From Bacillota bacterium (lineage in GTDB: Bacteria; Bacillota; Clostridia; Acetivibrionales; DSM-1351), in contig JAEZIB010000102.1 of the NCBI GenBank assembly GCA_023416275.1, positions 152,273 through 216,272 of the forward strand: a stretch of 64,000 bases of DNA, in the 5' to 3' direction. Made by a program: the position numbers and the translations under genes. The notes under the pieces are model-generated. The model worked only from the letters and a program-made list of their open reading frames with translations, made no database searches and was not told the DNA's origin. How positions within the stretch are numbered: the stretch's first letter is position 1; the number at the start of each line of letters is the position of its first letter. This document shows, one piece after another, positions 51,450 through 60,421 of this stretch.

Positions 51450-51851
51450 ATGACTGTCAGAACAGAAGAAAAAGCAGTATTGCAGGTGAGCTTTTCAAAA
51501 GAAAAATTGGAGGCTCTCAAATTTTATATGGATGAAAAAGACACCACAGTTGAGAAAGAATTGCAGGCACATATTAAGAGTGTTTACGAAAAATATGTTC
51601 CTGCACCCACCAGAAGATATCTTGAACGCAATGATTCATCTGAAAATATACAGGCTGAAATTACCGTTGCAACAGGTGAACAGCGTCAGGAAACAGCACC
51701 TGTAGCTCCAACAACCCGTGGCAGGAGAAGGAACACCAGAGAGCAGGCGGAAGAAGCAAATGAAACGCTACAGACAAGAAATACCTCTTTGACAGAGGAT
51801 AATCAAGAACAATCAAACCAAGAATCGCAGGGCATGAGTATGAGCATGTAG
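51450..51851 (+). CDS. DUF6103 protein with Met-rich tail
   Basis: The start is ATG 51450 after AGGAGG. The N-terminal half (VLQVSFSKEKLEALKFYMDEKDTTVEKELQAHIKSVYEKYVPAPTRRYL) is a ribbon-helix-helix-like DUF6103 domain; its paralogue follows at 51918. The C-terminal half is Gln/Glu/Asn/Arg-rich and ends in SQGMSMSM. It may bind DNA near the adjacent candidate oriT. Confidence 0.82.
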   Translation: MTVRTEEKAVLQVSFSKEKLEALKFYMDEKDTTVEKELQAHIKSVYEKYVPAPTRRYLERNDSSENIQAEITVATGEQRQETAPVAPTTRGRRRNTREQAEEANETLQTRNTSLTEDNQEQSNQESQGMSMSM

Positions 51852-51917
51852 CAATTTTTCTTCTCTGCTATGCGGTCAAAAAACCCATAAATACCAATGA
51901 AGGAGGACAATAATTTT

Positions 51918-52178
51918 ATGAAAAAAGATACAATAGCAATAAGCCTTGATTCTGAAAAATTGAGAGCAATCAAAAAATATATGGATAAGAAGGAGGCAGA
52001 TTTGCAGAAAGAGATGGCAGAGCAGCTCCAAAGACTTTATGAGAAATATGTCCCTGCCAATGTCAGAGAATATATAGACGAGCGTGAGGAAGAAGAAATA
52101 AAGCCTGAAAAACCGAAAAAAACTACCAAAACATCATCTGCTGCAGGAATATCTGCAACTACACAGGCTGAAAGTTAA
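51918..52178 (+). CDS. DUF6103 protein, second copy
   Basis: The 86-residue paralogue of the previous protein (IAISLDSEKLRAIKKYMDKKEADLQKEMAEQLQRLYEKYVPANVREYI) has a short Lys/Glu/Thr tail without the Met-rich end. AAGGAGG lies upstream of ATG 51918; an in-frame ATG at 51897 precedes the site. The pair arose by tandem duplication within the family and lies directly before the repeat-rich noncoding region. Confidence 0.8.
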   Translation: MKKDTIAISLDSEKLRAIKKYMDKKEADLQKEMAEQLQRLYEKYVPANVREYIDEREEEEIKPEKPKKTTKTSSAAGISATTQAES

Positions 52179-52689
52179 TTAATAAAGCGATGTCTGCCTT
52201 TGCTTGCCCCTGTGTGCGATTTTATGGCGTTGAGTCGGGTAAACATACCACTATAATCATTCAGACGAAATTTGAGCCGAATTTGACGACCGTTGAAACA
52301 ATGGGGTTAGGCGAGGTTAATGCAGAATCAGATGATAATAGGCAGTGGACTCCCCTATTGATTTTGGTGCAGGATAAAGAGAGGTGGTCGCAAAGCGACC
52401 GCCTCTCACCCACATCGCCCGGCAGTGCCGGGCGGTTCAAAGATATATGATAGGTGGTCGGAAAAGCAGTTTTGTGACAGGAAGGTGGTCAAAGAAGCAA
52501 GGAAAACCCAAAAATCAAGATGTTTCAGGTGGTCAGAGGTGACACGGTGGGGTTTATCAAAGAAATATAAAAGAAAATAAAAACAATGTTACCAATTGAA
52601 GGGAAATAAATTGATGTGTCGAATAGTTCCTTATAATGAATATAAAATTGGGTGTTTATAGACATATGAAAGCTAAGGAGATAAATTAA
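52179..52689. other. Noncoding region with repeats and GC-rich hairpins, candidate oriT/origin
   Basis: Four AGGTGGTC repeats (52382-52389, 52452-52459, 52483-52490, 52527-52534) and two strong hairpins (GAGGTGGTCGC-AAA-GCGACCGCCTC at 52381-52405; GCCCGGCA-G-TGCCGGGC near 52417-52433) lie in a stretch that is markedly more GC-rich than its surroundings. It lies upstream of the relaxase module, where oriT would be expected. A weak open frame here is not supported. Confidence 0.5.
52382..52534 (+). repeat. Four AGGTGGTC direct repeats
   Basis: Identical 8-mers start at 52382, 52452, 52483 and 52527, all in the same orientation. The spacing is irregular (70, 31, 44). Confidence 0.7.
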
Positions 52690-55600
52690 ATGTCAAAAAA
52701 AAATAAAAGGATCTCATGTAATAACTATAAAGATGAGAATGTAATATTTTCAATTTTTAATGCTAGCCAATCTTTATATAACAGATATCTAGACTTGAAA
52801 GAAGGGGATATGACTGCAGCTCAGAATGAATTAAATACAGCCGGTAACAAATTATATCAAGCTTATGAATTGGGACTGAAATGTTATTTGAACAAGAAAT
52901 ATAGGGAATTATATAATAATAAGATGCTAGATTGGCCAACTTCTAGTAAGTTGAGCAAAATAATAGAAAGAGGATATCAGGATAATCGTTCAATGGTAGA
53001 CACTGCGTATTTGTATAGTCAAATGCTTCAGTACGCTGATCCGTCACCAGTCAATTCAGGAGTTGATTTTGATGTGATAAAACAGAATGCGAAGTGGGTT
53101 AATAATGATAATAAACACAGAGGTGATGATATTGATCAACAAAAGTATAATCAGTCATATGCTGAAATTAGAAAATATATTATAACATATCTTGATTCAA
53201 ATGCTCAGATTCAGCTGATTCAGTCACCAGAATTTGTTAATTTACAAGAGGCATGTGATTATTGGGAAAAAGATTCTAGGTATAATTATTGTTTAATAAC
53301 TGATAGAACAAATTTGGGCAATTTGGATTTAAAGAAAATAATGTATATAAATTGGTCACTTGTATTCGATTTAGATCCTGATTCTGAGAATAATGGATTA
53401 GCAAAAGCGTTTTATGATGAGTACCATATTCAACCAAACTACTTTAATGTATTAAATCCGAAACAAACTGAATTAAATGAAGCGAGTTTAATTCCGTATT
53501 GGTTTTATGTGAATGGTTTGTCTGAGTTTAAAGAATCTTTAGTTGATAACGAAAGAATGTGGAAACAAAAATATGGAAGCCAGTTGATGGAATGTATGAG
53601 TAAGTATCGTGCAACTTTTACTAAACCGCTAAAAATAATAATATTGAGTGGCTCAATAAAAAGGTTAATGGATATTATAACAGCATTAGATGCAGTTTAT
53701 GGGGATAATCTTTATATTTATTTACTATCAGCAGAAGTCCAATTTGAACCTTTAAAAGAGGACTATCGTGAGATATTGAAGTACTTTCCTATAACACCTG
53801 AAGAATTTGTTATTGGTATTAATAATTATGCTTCTATGTTTAATAAGTCAATGAAGAATGAGGACTATTATATTGTTAGTAGAGATGGAAAAGTAGGGAT
53901 AAAATTAGAAGAATACTCATGTTTTGAAATTCCTTATATTGGAATTGCTGATAATGAACCAGAAAATATTAATGAGAAAGTAGCAGAAGCGTTTTATCAG
54001 GGAAAGTGCCAATTAAGTTGGTATGGTGCAAAAAATAGCTATGCTATCAATAGAATATCACAATATCGAAAGCTAAAAAAAGCAATAAGTGATGCAGCTA
54101 TTGAAAGAACAAGTAAAATAGTTGATTTAAGGCATGAGCCTGGTGCTGGGGGAACAACATTGGCACGGTTAATAGCATATGAATTGAGTAAGGAAATGCC
54201 AGTAGTAATTTTAGCATCATATAATGATAAAATTACATCTAAACAGATAGAGAACCTTTATCGTTTGGTTAGAATGTCAATTCTTATTGTTGTTGAAGGT
54301 TCTATTATAAGTAAAGAGGATTTACACAGATTTAATGGTGAATTGATGGCAAATGCAATACCCCATGTTTTCCTTTATGTCAATAGGTTGAATAAAGTGA
54401 ATAATCGTAATGACGAGGATTTGCTTACAATGATTGATAGCGAATTCAAGGAAATGTTTGAAAAGTTAGAAGTATATATGGATGAACCTAAAAAGAGTGA
54501 AATAAAAGGACTTGTCAGAATTCCGGCTGAAAGATATCCGTTTTTTATGGCATTGAGAACATTTGAGGATAATTTTAGTGGAACAAAAGAATATATTGAG
54601 CATTTCTTAACGAGAATTGATAAGTGTGATTTTGATACTCTTGTATATATTTCTCTGGCAGACAAATTTGCTAATAGGGCTTTAGATATTAATTTCTTCT
54701 TGCCACTAGAAATTGATGATCCTATAGGCATATTTAAAGATAATGTTAATAAGAATTTAGTAACCTTATTATCAAAGGGAAAAAACAGCTTTATTAAAAT
54801 TAGGCATCCAAAATTTGCAGATGAAATACTAGATGCTAGAATAGGTCAAAATTTAAAAGATATTTCTGATAAGCAAAAGGCTGAAAATCTGTCTGAGGTT
54901 GTAAGAGATTTTATAAAATATTCTAAACAGCATATAATGCTTGATTTGGATTCTACTATCGACATATTGAGGAATTTGCTGATTCTACGTGATGCAGATA
55001 GTTTAGTGCGAGACAGGTTCGCACCAGTTATAACATATATATATGAGATGCTACCGAAAGATAGCACATCGAATGATCAGTATAACTGTATCGGATTAAT
55101 TTTCAAAGAGTTGGTATCAGTCTATCCTGAGGAGGCACATTTTAGAGCACATTTATCAAGATATTATTCACATATAGAGGAGAATTATGAACGAGGTATT
55201 GAAGAGGCAAAAGCAGCAGTAAAATTAGCTGAATGTCAAAATATTTATGATGCATTATTATACCACATTGCTGCAATGAGTATTAGAAAATATGTTGAGT
55301 GTAAGTTGTTTAAAATAATTTTAGATTGTCGAAGTTTTGATGAAACGGTTATTGTAGAACGTTATTTATCTGATGCAAAGGAATGTTTGAAAGAAGCTAG
55401 TAGTTTGCTTAAGCAAGTAAGAGAAACTAATAATAAAGTGGCAGGTTATATATCGGATATTGAGATGTGCATTGCTGTGGTGGATTTTGGTAAAGCCCAT
55501 TTAAAATGTTCAACCGAAGAGTTTTTGGAGCAGTATAGGGATTCATGGTATATGGAATATTACGATAGAGCTTTAACTTTAATGGAAGGTTTTAAAAACT

Positions 55601-56760
55601 TACAAGTTGAAGAAGACACGGAGTTTTATAAGGTAAAACTGTCTACAAAATGTAATGAATCATTAAAAGATATGCTTGTTAACATCGAAAACACCGTAGA
55701 GATGTGGGAAACATATTTAAGCCATGCTACTGAGCAAGAACAACCTGTTATTAGAAGATTTATCGCAAGAGCAAAAGAAATACAAATAAATAAGAAAAAG
55801 GACTATAAAGGTGTTAATATTAATAGAATTATACAACTGATGGAAGAAAATATTAGACAAGAACCAGAAAATGGTGCAAATATTCGAATTTGGTTTAATG
55901 CTTTGAGGCATGCAAGTGGAAAAGAACCAGAAATTTTATTGGATGAAGCAATATCAAAGTTAGGCAGTTGGAAAAAACTTGGTGATAATTGTGAAGCGTA
56001 TTATTACTATTTTATTTTGGTATGTATAAAAGCTATTGAAGGTTCTTCAAGAGCAGAGGCAATTATTCCTATGTTACAAGAGGAGCTAAAAAATAAAACA
56101 GCTCATATGCCTAATAACAGGGTTATTTATGAATGGCTTGGTGAAGGTAAAGGTGTAGGAAGATTAGTAAATGCATACAGCAATGGGGATAGCCGTTCGC
56201 ATAAAAAATCGTTAGATGAAATTGAAGAGCAGGGGGCATATATTGAAGGGAGAATTTCAAAATATGGAAGTGATAGAAGTGCCAGAATACGTGCATATAA
56301 CATGGAAGTATTCTATTCGCCTTCAGGACAATCGGCTCAAACTACTGTTGAAGATTTAAATAAGAAAGTTCGTTTTATTTTAGGCTTTAGCTATGATGGG
56401 TTAAGAGCGTTGAATAAAAGTGTTATATTGTCTGGAAGTAATGAGTTAATTAATAATGATTTGTTATACGGTAAATTGGTGAAGTGCAAAGTCATTGGAA
56501 CAGATAACTCTGGAAAATTTTTAAAAGTCAAGTTAATGGATTATCATAATCAATATGGAAGTATTCATATTAGTGAAATGCAAACAGAACAGGATATATT
56601 TAAGTATAGTTATGGTAATACACTTTGGGCGACTGTTATAGGAAATAGGTATTTAGAAAAAGAATTACGAACATATTTACAGTTAAGTTTAAAAGACCAG
56701 CAGGAAGCGCTGACTGATTGGCAAAAAGAGTTAAATAATATTAAAGATAGATTGAATTGA
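52690..56760 (+). CDS. SAMD9-like multidomain STAND-type NTPase (candidate defence protein)
   Basis: The 1,356-residue product starts with a helical region (to about 170) that has a HEPN-like look. A domain with INWSLVFDLDPDSENNGL (about 219-236) resembles the SIR2-like part of vertebrate SAMD9. A P-loop domain has the unusual Walker A HEPGAGGTTLAR (about 481-492) and the strand SILIVVEGS (about 530). A long helical, TPR-like region (about 760-1180) and a C-terminal OB/S1-like fold (GKLVKCKVIGTDNSGKFLKVKL, about 1262-1340) follow. This order (SIR2-like, STAND P-loop, TPR, OB-fold) is that described for the SAMD9 family. No SAM or AlbA domain is seen. It lies as cargo between the oriT candidate and mobC and is more AT-rich than the ICE backbone. 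Confidence 0.75.
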   Translation: MSKKNKRISCNNYKDENVIFSIFNASQSLYNRYLDLKEGDMTAAQNELNTAGNKLYQAYELGLKCYLNKKYRELYNNKMLDWPTSSKLSKIIERGYQDNRSMVDTAYLYSQMLQYADPSPVNSGVDFDVIKQNAKWVNNDNKHRGDDIDQQKYNQSYAEIRKYIITYLDSNAQIQLIQSPEFVNLQEACDYWEKDSRYNYCLITDRTNLGNLDLKKIMYINWSLVFDLDPDSENNGLAKAFYDEYHIQPNYFNVLNPKQTELNEASLIPYWFYVNGLSEFKESLVDNERMWKQKYGSQLMECMSKYRATFTKPLKIIILSGSIKRLMDIITALDAVYGDNLYIYLLSAEVQFEPLKEDYREILKYFPITPEEFVIGINNYASMFNKSMKNEDYYIVSRDGKVGIKLEEYSCFEIPYIGIADNEPENINEKVAEAFYQGKCQLSWYGAKNSYAINRISQYRKLKKAISDAAIERTSKIVDLRHEPGAGGTTLARLIAYELSKEMPVVILASYNDKITSKQIENLYRLVRMSILIVVEGSIISKEDLHRFNGELMANAIPHVFLYVNRLNKVNNRNDEDLLTMIDSEFKEMFEKLEVYMDEPKKSEIKGLVRIPAERYPFFMALRTFEDNFSGTKEYIEHFLTRIDKCDFDTLVYISLADKFANRALDINFFLPLEIDDPIGIFKDNVNKNLVTLLSKGKNSFIKIRHPKFADEILDARIGQNLKDISDKQKAENLSEVVRDFIKYSKQHIMLDLDSTIDILRNLLILRDADSLVRDRFAPVITYIYEMLPKDSTSNDQYNCIGLIFKELVSVYPEEAHFRAHLSRYYSHIEENYERGIEEAKAAVKLAECQNIYDALLYHIAAMSIRKYVECKLFKIILDCRSFDETVIVERYLSDAKECLKEASSLLKQVRETNNKVAGYISDIEMCIAVVDFGKAHLKCSTEEFLEQYRDSWYMEYYDRALTLMEGFKNLQVEEDTEFYKVKLSTKCNESLKDMLVNIENTVEMWETYLSHATEQEQPVIRRFIARAKEIQINKKKDYKGVNINRIIQLMEENIRQEPENGANIRIWFNALRHASGKEPEILLDEAISKLGSWKKLGDNCEAYYYYFILVCIKAIEGSSRAEAIIPMLQEELKNKTAHMPNNRVIYEWLGEGKGVGRLVNAYSNGDSRSHKKSLDEIEEQGAYIEGRISKYGSDRSARIRAYNMEVFYSPSGQSAQTTVEDLNKKVRFILGFSYDGLRALNKSVILSGSNELINNDLLYGKLVKCKVIGTDNSGKFLKVKLMDYHNQYGSIHISEMQTEQDIFKYSYGNTLWATVIGNRYLEKELRTYLQLSLKDQQEALTDWQKELNNIKDRLN

Positions 56761-56890
56761 GAATTTGAAAAATTAAGTATTTTAACTATACATAATAGTT
56801 AATTTTGAGCGTAGCTATTAGACAAATGTTATATAAAAATAAATAGCAAACATGAAAATAATTGTGCTTGACTACAAAAAGTTTATTGAA

Positions 56891-56941
56891 GCACTCTATG
56901 GAAAATTCAACCCACAATTCCACAGAGTGCTTTTTATTTTT
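56891..56941 (+). terminator. Terminator between the SAMD9-like gene and mobC
   Basis: GCACTCT+TGGAA (56891-56903) pairs with TTCCA+AGAGTGC (56918-56930) with one A/C mismatch, followed by TTTTTATTTTT. It ends 21 bases before the mobC start. Confidence 0.85.
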
Positions 56942-56961
56942 CGAAAATTGGAGGTGACATA

Positions 56962-57384
56962 TTGAACCAACCTCAACACAAATCCAAGACCAGAACTGCC
57001 GTCTGGCTCTACCCAGAAACAATCAAGAAAATGGATTCCATGCTTGATATGGAAAATGCAAAAAGCCGCAGTGAGTTTATTGAAAAGGCTTTGCAATTTT
57101 ACATGGGTTATCTGATAAGTGAAAACACCGTGGAGTATCTTCCGAAAGTCTTGATATCTGCAATGCAAGGAATTTTAAGAGAAACGGAAAACAGAAATTC
57201 AAGCAATCTTTTCCGCCTGTCGGTTGAAATGTCCATGATGATGAATATTCTTGCGGCAGGGCTTGAAATCAGTGATGAAGACTTAAGAAAACTGCGTGGC
57301 AGATGTGTAAATGAAGTTAAAAAGACAAAGGGAAAAATCAGCATAGAGGATGCAGTAAAGTTTCAGCAGGGAATTGATGAGTAA
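56962..57384 (+). CDS. Ribbon-helix-helix relaxosome protein (MobC/CopG-like)
   Basis: TTG 56962 follows GGAGGTGA. The N-terminal ribbon-helix-helix (TRTAVWLYPETIKKMDSMLDMENAKSRSEFIEKALQFYMGYL) should bind the origin of transfer. The C-terminal helical part probably contacts the relaxase. The 140-residue length and the place directly before the relaxase gene fit a MobC-like accessory protein. Confidence 0.87.
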   Translation: MNQPQHKSKTRTAVWLYPETIKKMDSMLDMENAKSRSEFIEKALQFYMGYLISENTVEYLPKVLISAMQGILRETENRNSSNLFRLSVEMSMMMNILAAGLEISDEDLRKLRGRCVNEVKKTKGKISIEDAVKFQQGIDE

Positions 57385-57405
57385 AAGCAGAAAAGGAGAT
57401 TTCGT

Positions 57406-60294
57406 ATGCCGAGATTAATCTTGAAATGCCCGTATTTGAAAGGCGGCATTGCTAAAGCCTCTGCTCATTTATCAAACCTTGTGAATTATATTTCCACTAG
57501 AAGTGGCGTTGAAAAACTGACTGAGAAAAACAGAAAACTTCCTTCCACCGTAAAGCAGGCAAATCTTATAGAACAAATCATAAAAGAATTCCCCGGAACT
57601 AAAAATCTATTTGAATATGAGGATTACATAAAAAACAAAACCATTGAAAATGCATCGGAGTTTATCTCAATTGCTCTTGAACAGAACCTTGATAAAATTG
57701 GACAGCGGAAAAATTATGTGGATTATATTGCTAAACGCCCACGAGTTGAGAAAATAGGTGCTCATGGTTTGTTTACAGGCGGAGATGATGCGATTGTACT
57801 CAGCAGAGTTGCGGATGAAGTAGCAAACCATACAGGAAATGTGTGGACTCCCATTATTTCATTAAGAAGGGAAGATGCCATTTGTACTGAATATGACAGA
57901 GCGGAGGCATGGCATAATATGCTTTCATATTTTGCACCGGAAATTGCAGAAAGCATGAAAATACCGATTCAGAATTTCAGATGGTATGCAGCTTTTCATA
58001 ATGAGAGCCACCATCCGCACATTCATATGATTTGTTATTCTGTAAATCCTGCTGATGGTTACTTGACCAAAAAAGGAATTGAAAAAATGAAGTCGGGGCT
58101 TGTGAAAAACATTTTCAAAAATGAAATGCAGATTATATATGAAGAACAAAGCCAGAGGCGTGACCAATTGAAAGCTGAGAGCAGGGAAGCCATACAAAAA
58201 CTCATCTCAGAAATGAAGTCTGGAGTTATACAAAATCCGAAAATAGAAGAATTATTTTTAAGCCTGTCAGAAAGGCTGAAAGTTACAAGTGGTAAAAGGG
58301 TATACGGATACTTGCAGCCAAACGTCAAAGCAATTGTTGATGAAATTATAGATGAGCTTTCAAACGAAGAGGCAGTGGCTAAGGCTTATGAGCTGTGGTA
58401 TGAAATGCGGGAGGAAGTGCTGCACAGCTATATGGATGAACTTCCCGACAGGCTTCCGCTTTCCAAGCAAAAAGAATTCAAATCCATAAAAAATATGATA
58501 GTTGCCGAAGCAGATAAAATTGTAAAGGGTGAACTAATCTTTGAGGAAGGTGAAATTGCCGAGCAGGAGGATATTGATACTTTCGCTGAAACAGAAAGCT
58601 CGGAAATGTCGGAGCATTTTGAAACTGCTGAATTTGGACTGCCTACTGATGAAATAGCTGATACTGATGTTGAATGTCATGACGTTTATGTAAAATGGAC
58701 AGATGAGTACAAACAGGCTCGTGAATATTTATTTGGAACGGAAGAAACTCCACAGGATTTTGAAAAAGCACTGGAACTGTTTCTGTCAGAGGCGGAGAAC
58801 GGCAATGTTCTTGCAATGTATGACCTCGGCAGAATGTATGCAGATGGTCTTGGCGTGGAAAGTGATAATGACAAAGCATATGAATATTATGCAAAAGCAC
58901 TTTCGGGTTTTCAGCAAGTAGAATCTCAAAAAGCTTGGAAATATACCGAATACCGCATTGGAAAAATGTTTGCACAGGGTCTTGGGACAGAGCAGGACTA
59001 TGAAATAGCAGCACAGTGGTTTGAATTATCGGCAGAAAAGAAATACAAGTATGCGCAGTATTCCCTTGGTGGACTGTATTACCGTGGACAAGGAGTGGAG
59101 CAGGATTTTCAGACTGCTTTTTCATTGTATTTAAAATCAGCAGAGCAAGGCTTTCCATATGCAGATTATGAGGTTGCTAAAATGTATCGAGACGGTGTCG
59201 GTACAGAAAAGGATGCAGATAAAAGCAACGAACATTTCAAAAAAGCCTTTAAAGGTTTTGAAGCCTTGGAAAAGAAGAGCCATGATGACAAATTGCAGTA
59301 CCGGCTTGGATGGATGCTCCAGAATGGAATAGGCACGCAAAAGGATATTGCACGGGCGAAGGAATACTTTGCAAAGTCAGCGAAAATGGGTAACGTATTC
59401 GGCGGATATTCACTTGCAAAGCTGATTCTAGCAGAAGAAAACCTCAATCAGGAAGAAATAAAGAGCGCAATTCAGTACTTGCAAAAAGCGGCAGACAACG
59501 AAAATGAAATATACAAACCAATCCGTACATTAGCGCAGTATGCACTTGGCAAGATTTATCTGGAAGGAAAGCATATACCAAAAGACATTAATAAAGCAAT
59601 CAAATATTTAACGCAGTCAGCCGAACAGGAAAATGAGTGGGCTGCTTATCAGCTCGGAAAGATATATCTGCTTGGGAAGGATGTTCCGAAAGATACAGAA
59701 AAAGCAGTTGCAAATCTCACAAAATCGGCAGAGCAAGGAAATCAGTTCGCCCAATATATTCTGGGGAAGCTATATCTGCTTGGGAAAGATGTTCCCAAAG
59801 ATACAGAAAAAGCAGTTGCAAATCTCACAAAATCGGCAGAGCAAGGAAATCAGTTCGCTCAATACATTCTGGGGAAGATTTATCTGCTTGGAAAGGATGT
59901 TCCGAAAGATACAGAAAAAGCAGTTGCCTATCTCACAAAATCGGCAGAGCAAGGAAATCAGTTCGCTCAATACATTTTGGGGAAGATTTATCTGCTTGGG
60001 AAAGATGTTCCGAAGGACAGAGAACTTGCAATAAAATGGCTTACCATGTCAGCAGAGCAGGGGAATGAATATGCGAAATTCTTTCTGGATAATATGGATA
60101 AGTTCAGAGAGCCTTCGGTTGCACTTGGAATTTCGAGGTTGATGTATCATATGGGGAGGATGTTTGAGAATAATGTACCCCAGCCTGCTAAGAGTGCAAT
60201 TGGGTTCAAGGTGGATAGTAAGCTGATGGGGAAGATGAGGGAAAAGAAGGTGGGGCAGGGGTATAAGCAGGATGAATATACATTAGAGTTGTAA
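57406..60294 (+). CDS. MobP-type relaxase with C-terminal Sel1-like repeats
   Basis: The 962-residue relaxase nicks one strand at oriT and leads it into the recipient. The N-terminus (PRLILKCPYLKGG...SAHLSNLVNYISTRSGVE) contains the likely nucleophile tyrosine in NYIST. The metal-binding three-histidine motif ESHHPHIHM is at about residues 199-207. From about residue 440 to 905 the protein is a run of Sel1/TPR-like repeats (AMYDLGRMYADGLGVESDNDKAYEYYAKA), an addition not needed for nicking. Units at 59653-59976 are nearly identical 108-bp tandem repeats. The repeat arm may bind other transferred proteins. Confidence 0.92.
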   Translation: MPRLILKCPYLKGGIAKASAHLSNLVNYISTRSGVEKLTEKNRKLPSTVKQANLIEQIIKEFPGTKNLFEYEDYIKNKTIENASEFISIALEQNLDKIGQRKNYVDYIAKRPRVEKIGAHGLFTGGDDAIVLSRVADEVANHTGNVWTPIISLRREDAICTEYDRAEAWHNMLSYFAPEIAESMKIPIQNFRWYAAFHNESHHPHIHMICYSVNPADGYLTKKGIEKMKSGLVKNIFKNEMQIIYEEQSQRRDQLKAESREAIQKLISEMKSGVIQNPKIEELFLSLSERLKVTSGKRVYGYLQPNVKAIVDEIIDELSNEEAVAKAYELWYEMREEVLHSYMDELPDRLPLSKQKEFKSIKNMIVAEADKIVKGELIFEEGEIAEQEDIDTFAETESSEMSEHFETAEFGLPTDEIADTDVECHDVYVKWTDEYKQAREYLFGTEETPQDFEKALELFLSEAENGNVLAMYDLGRMYADGLGVESDNDKAYEYYAKALSGFQQVESQKAWKYTEYRIGKMFAQGLGTEQDYEIAAQWFELSAEKKYKYAQYSLGGLYYRGQGVEQDFQTAFSLYLKSAEQGFPYADYEVAKMYRDGVGTEKDADKSNEHFKKAFKGFEALEKKSHDDKLQYRLGWMLQNGIGTQKDIARAKEYFAKSAKMGNVFGGYSLAKLILAEENLNQEEIKSAIQYLQKAADNENEIYKPIRTLAQYALGKIYLEGKHIPKDINKAIKYLTQSAEQENEWAAYQLGKIYLLGKDVPKDTEKAVANLTKSAEQGNQFAQYILGKLYLLGKDVPKDTEKAVANLTKSAEQGNQFAQYILGKIYLLGKDVPKDTEKAVAYLTKSAEQGNQFAQYILGKIYLLGKDVPKDRELAIKWLTMSAEQGNEYAKFFLDNMDKFREPSVALGISRLMYHMGRMFENNVPQPAKSAIGFKVDSKLMGKMREKKVGQGYKQDEYTLEL
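59653..59976 (+). repeat. Three near-identical 108-bp tandem repeats in the relaxase gene
   Basis: Units start at 59653, 59761 and 59869, each encoding 36 residues of the LGK.YLLGKDVPKDTEKAVA.LTKSAEQ type. A fourth, diverging unit starts at 59977. The near-identity at DNA level points to recent expansion or gene conversion. Confidence 0.9.
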
Positions 60295-60327
60295 AAATAT
60301 TCAAAATGCATATATGTGAATATTTTT
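60293..60327 (+). terminator. Terminator after the relaxase gene
   Basis: AAAAATATTC (60293-60302) pairs perfectly with GAATATTTTT (60318-60327). The left arm overlaps the relaxase stop codon. Confidence 0.75.
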
Positions 60328-60421
60328 AAGTGTGATAAAATTAAAATTACCATATAGTGTTACTTAATTACATGCTGTAAGTTTCTTGAGATGAAATTAG
60401 GTTTAATTTAGGAGGAATATT

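Noticed and set aside
52190..52450. 86-residue open frame in the repeat region
   Set aside because: No ribosome site, biased composition, and it spans the GC-rich hairpins and repeats; better read as noncoding.
59653..59976. Possible CRISPR array
   Set aside because: The repeats are contiguous 108-bp coding units without spacers; no CRISPR array is seen anywhere in the window.
59633..60068. Two long open frames in the other forward frames of the relaxase repeats
   Set aside because: They are periodic shadows created by the 108-bp tandem repeat of the real frame.
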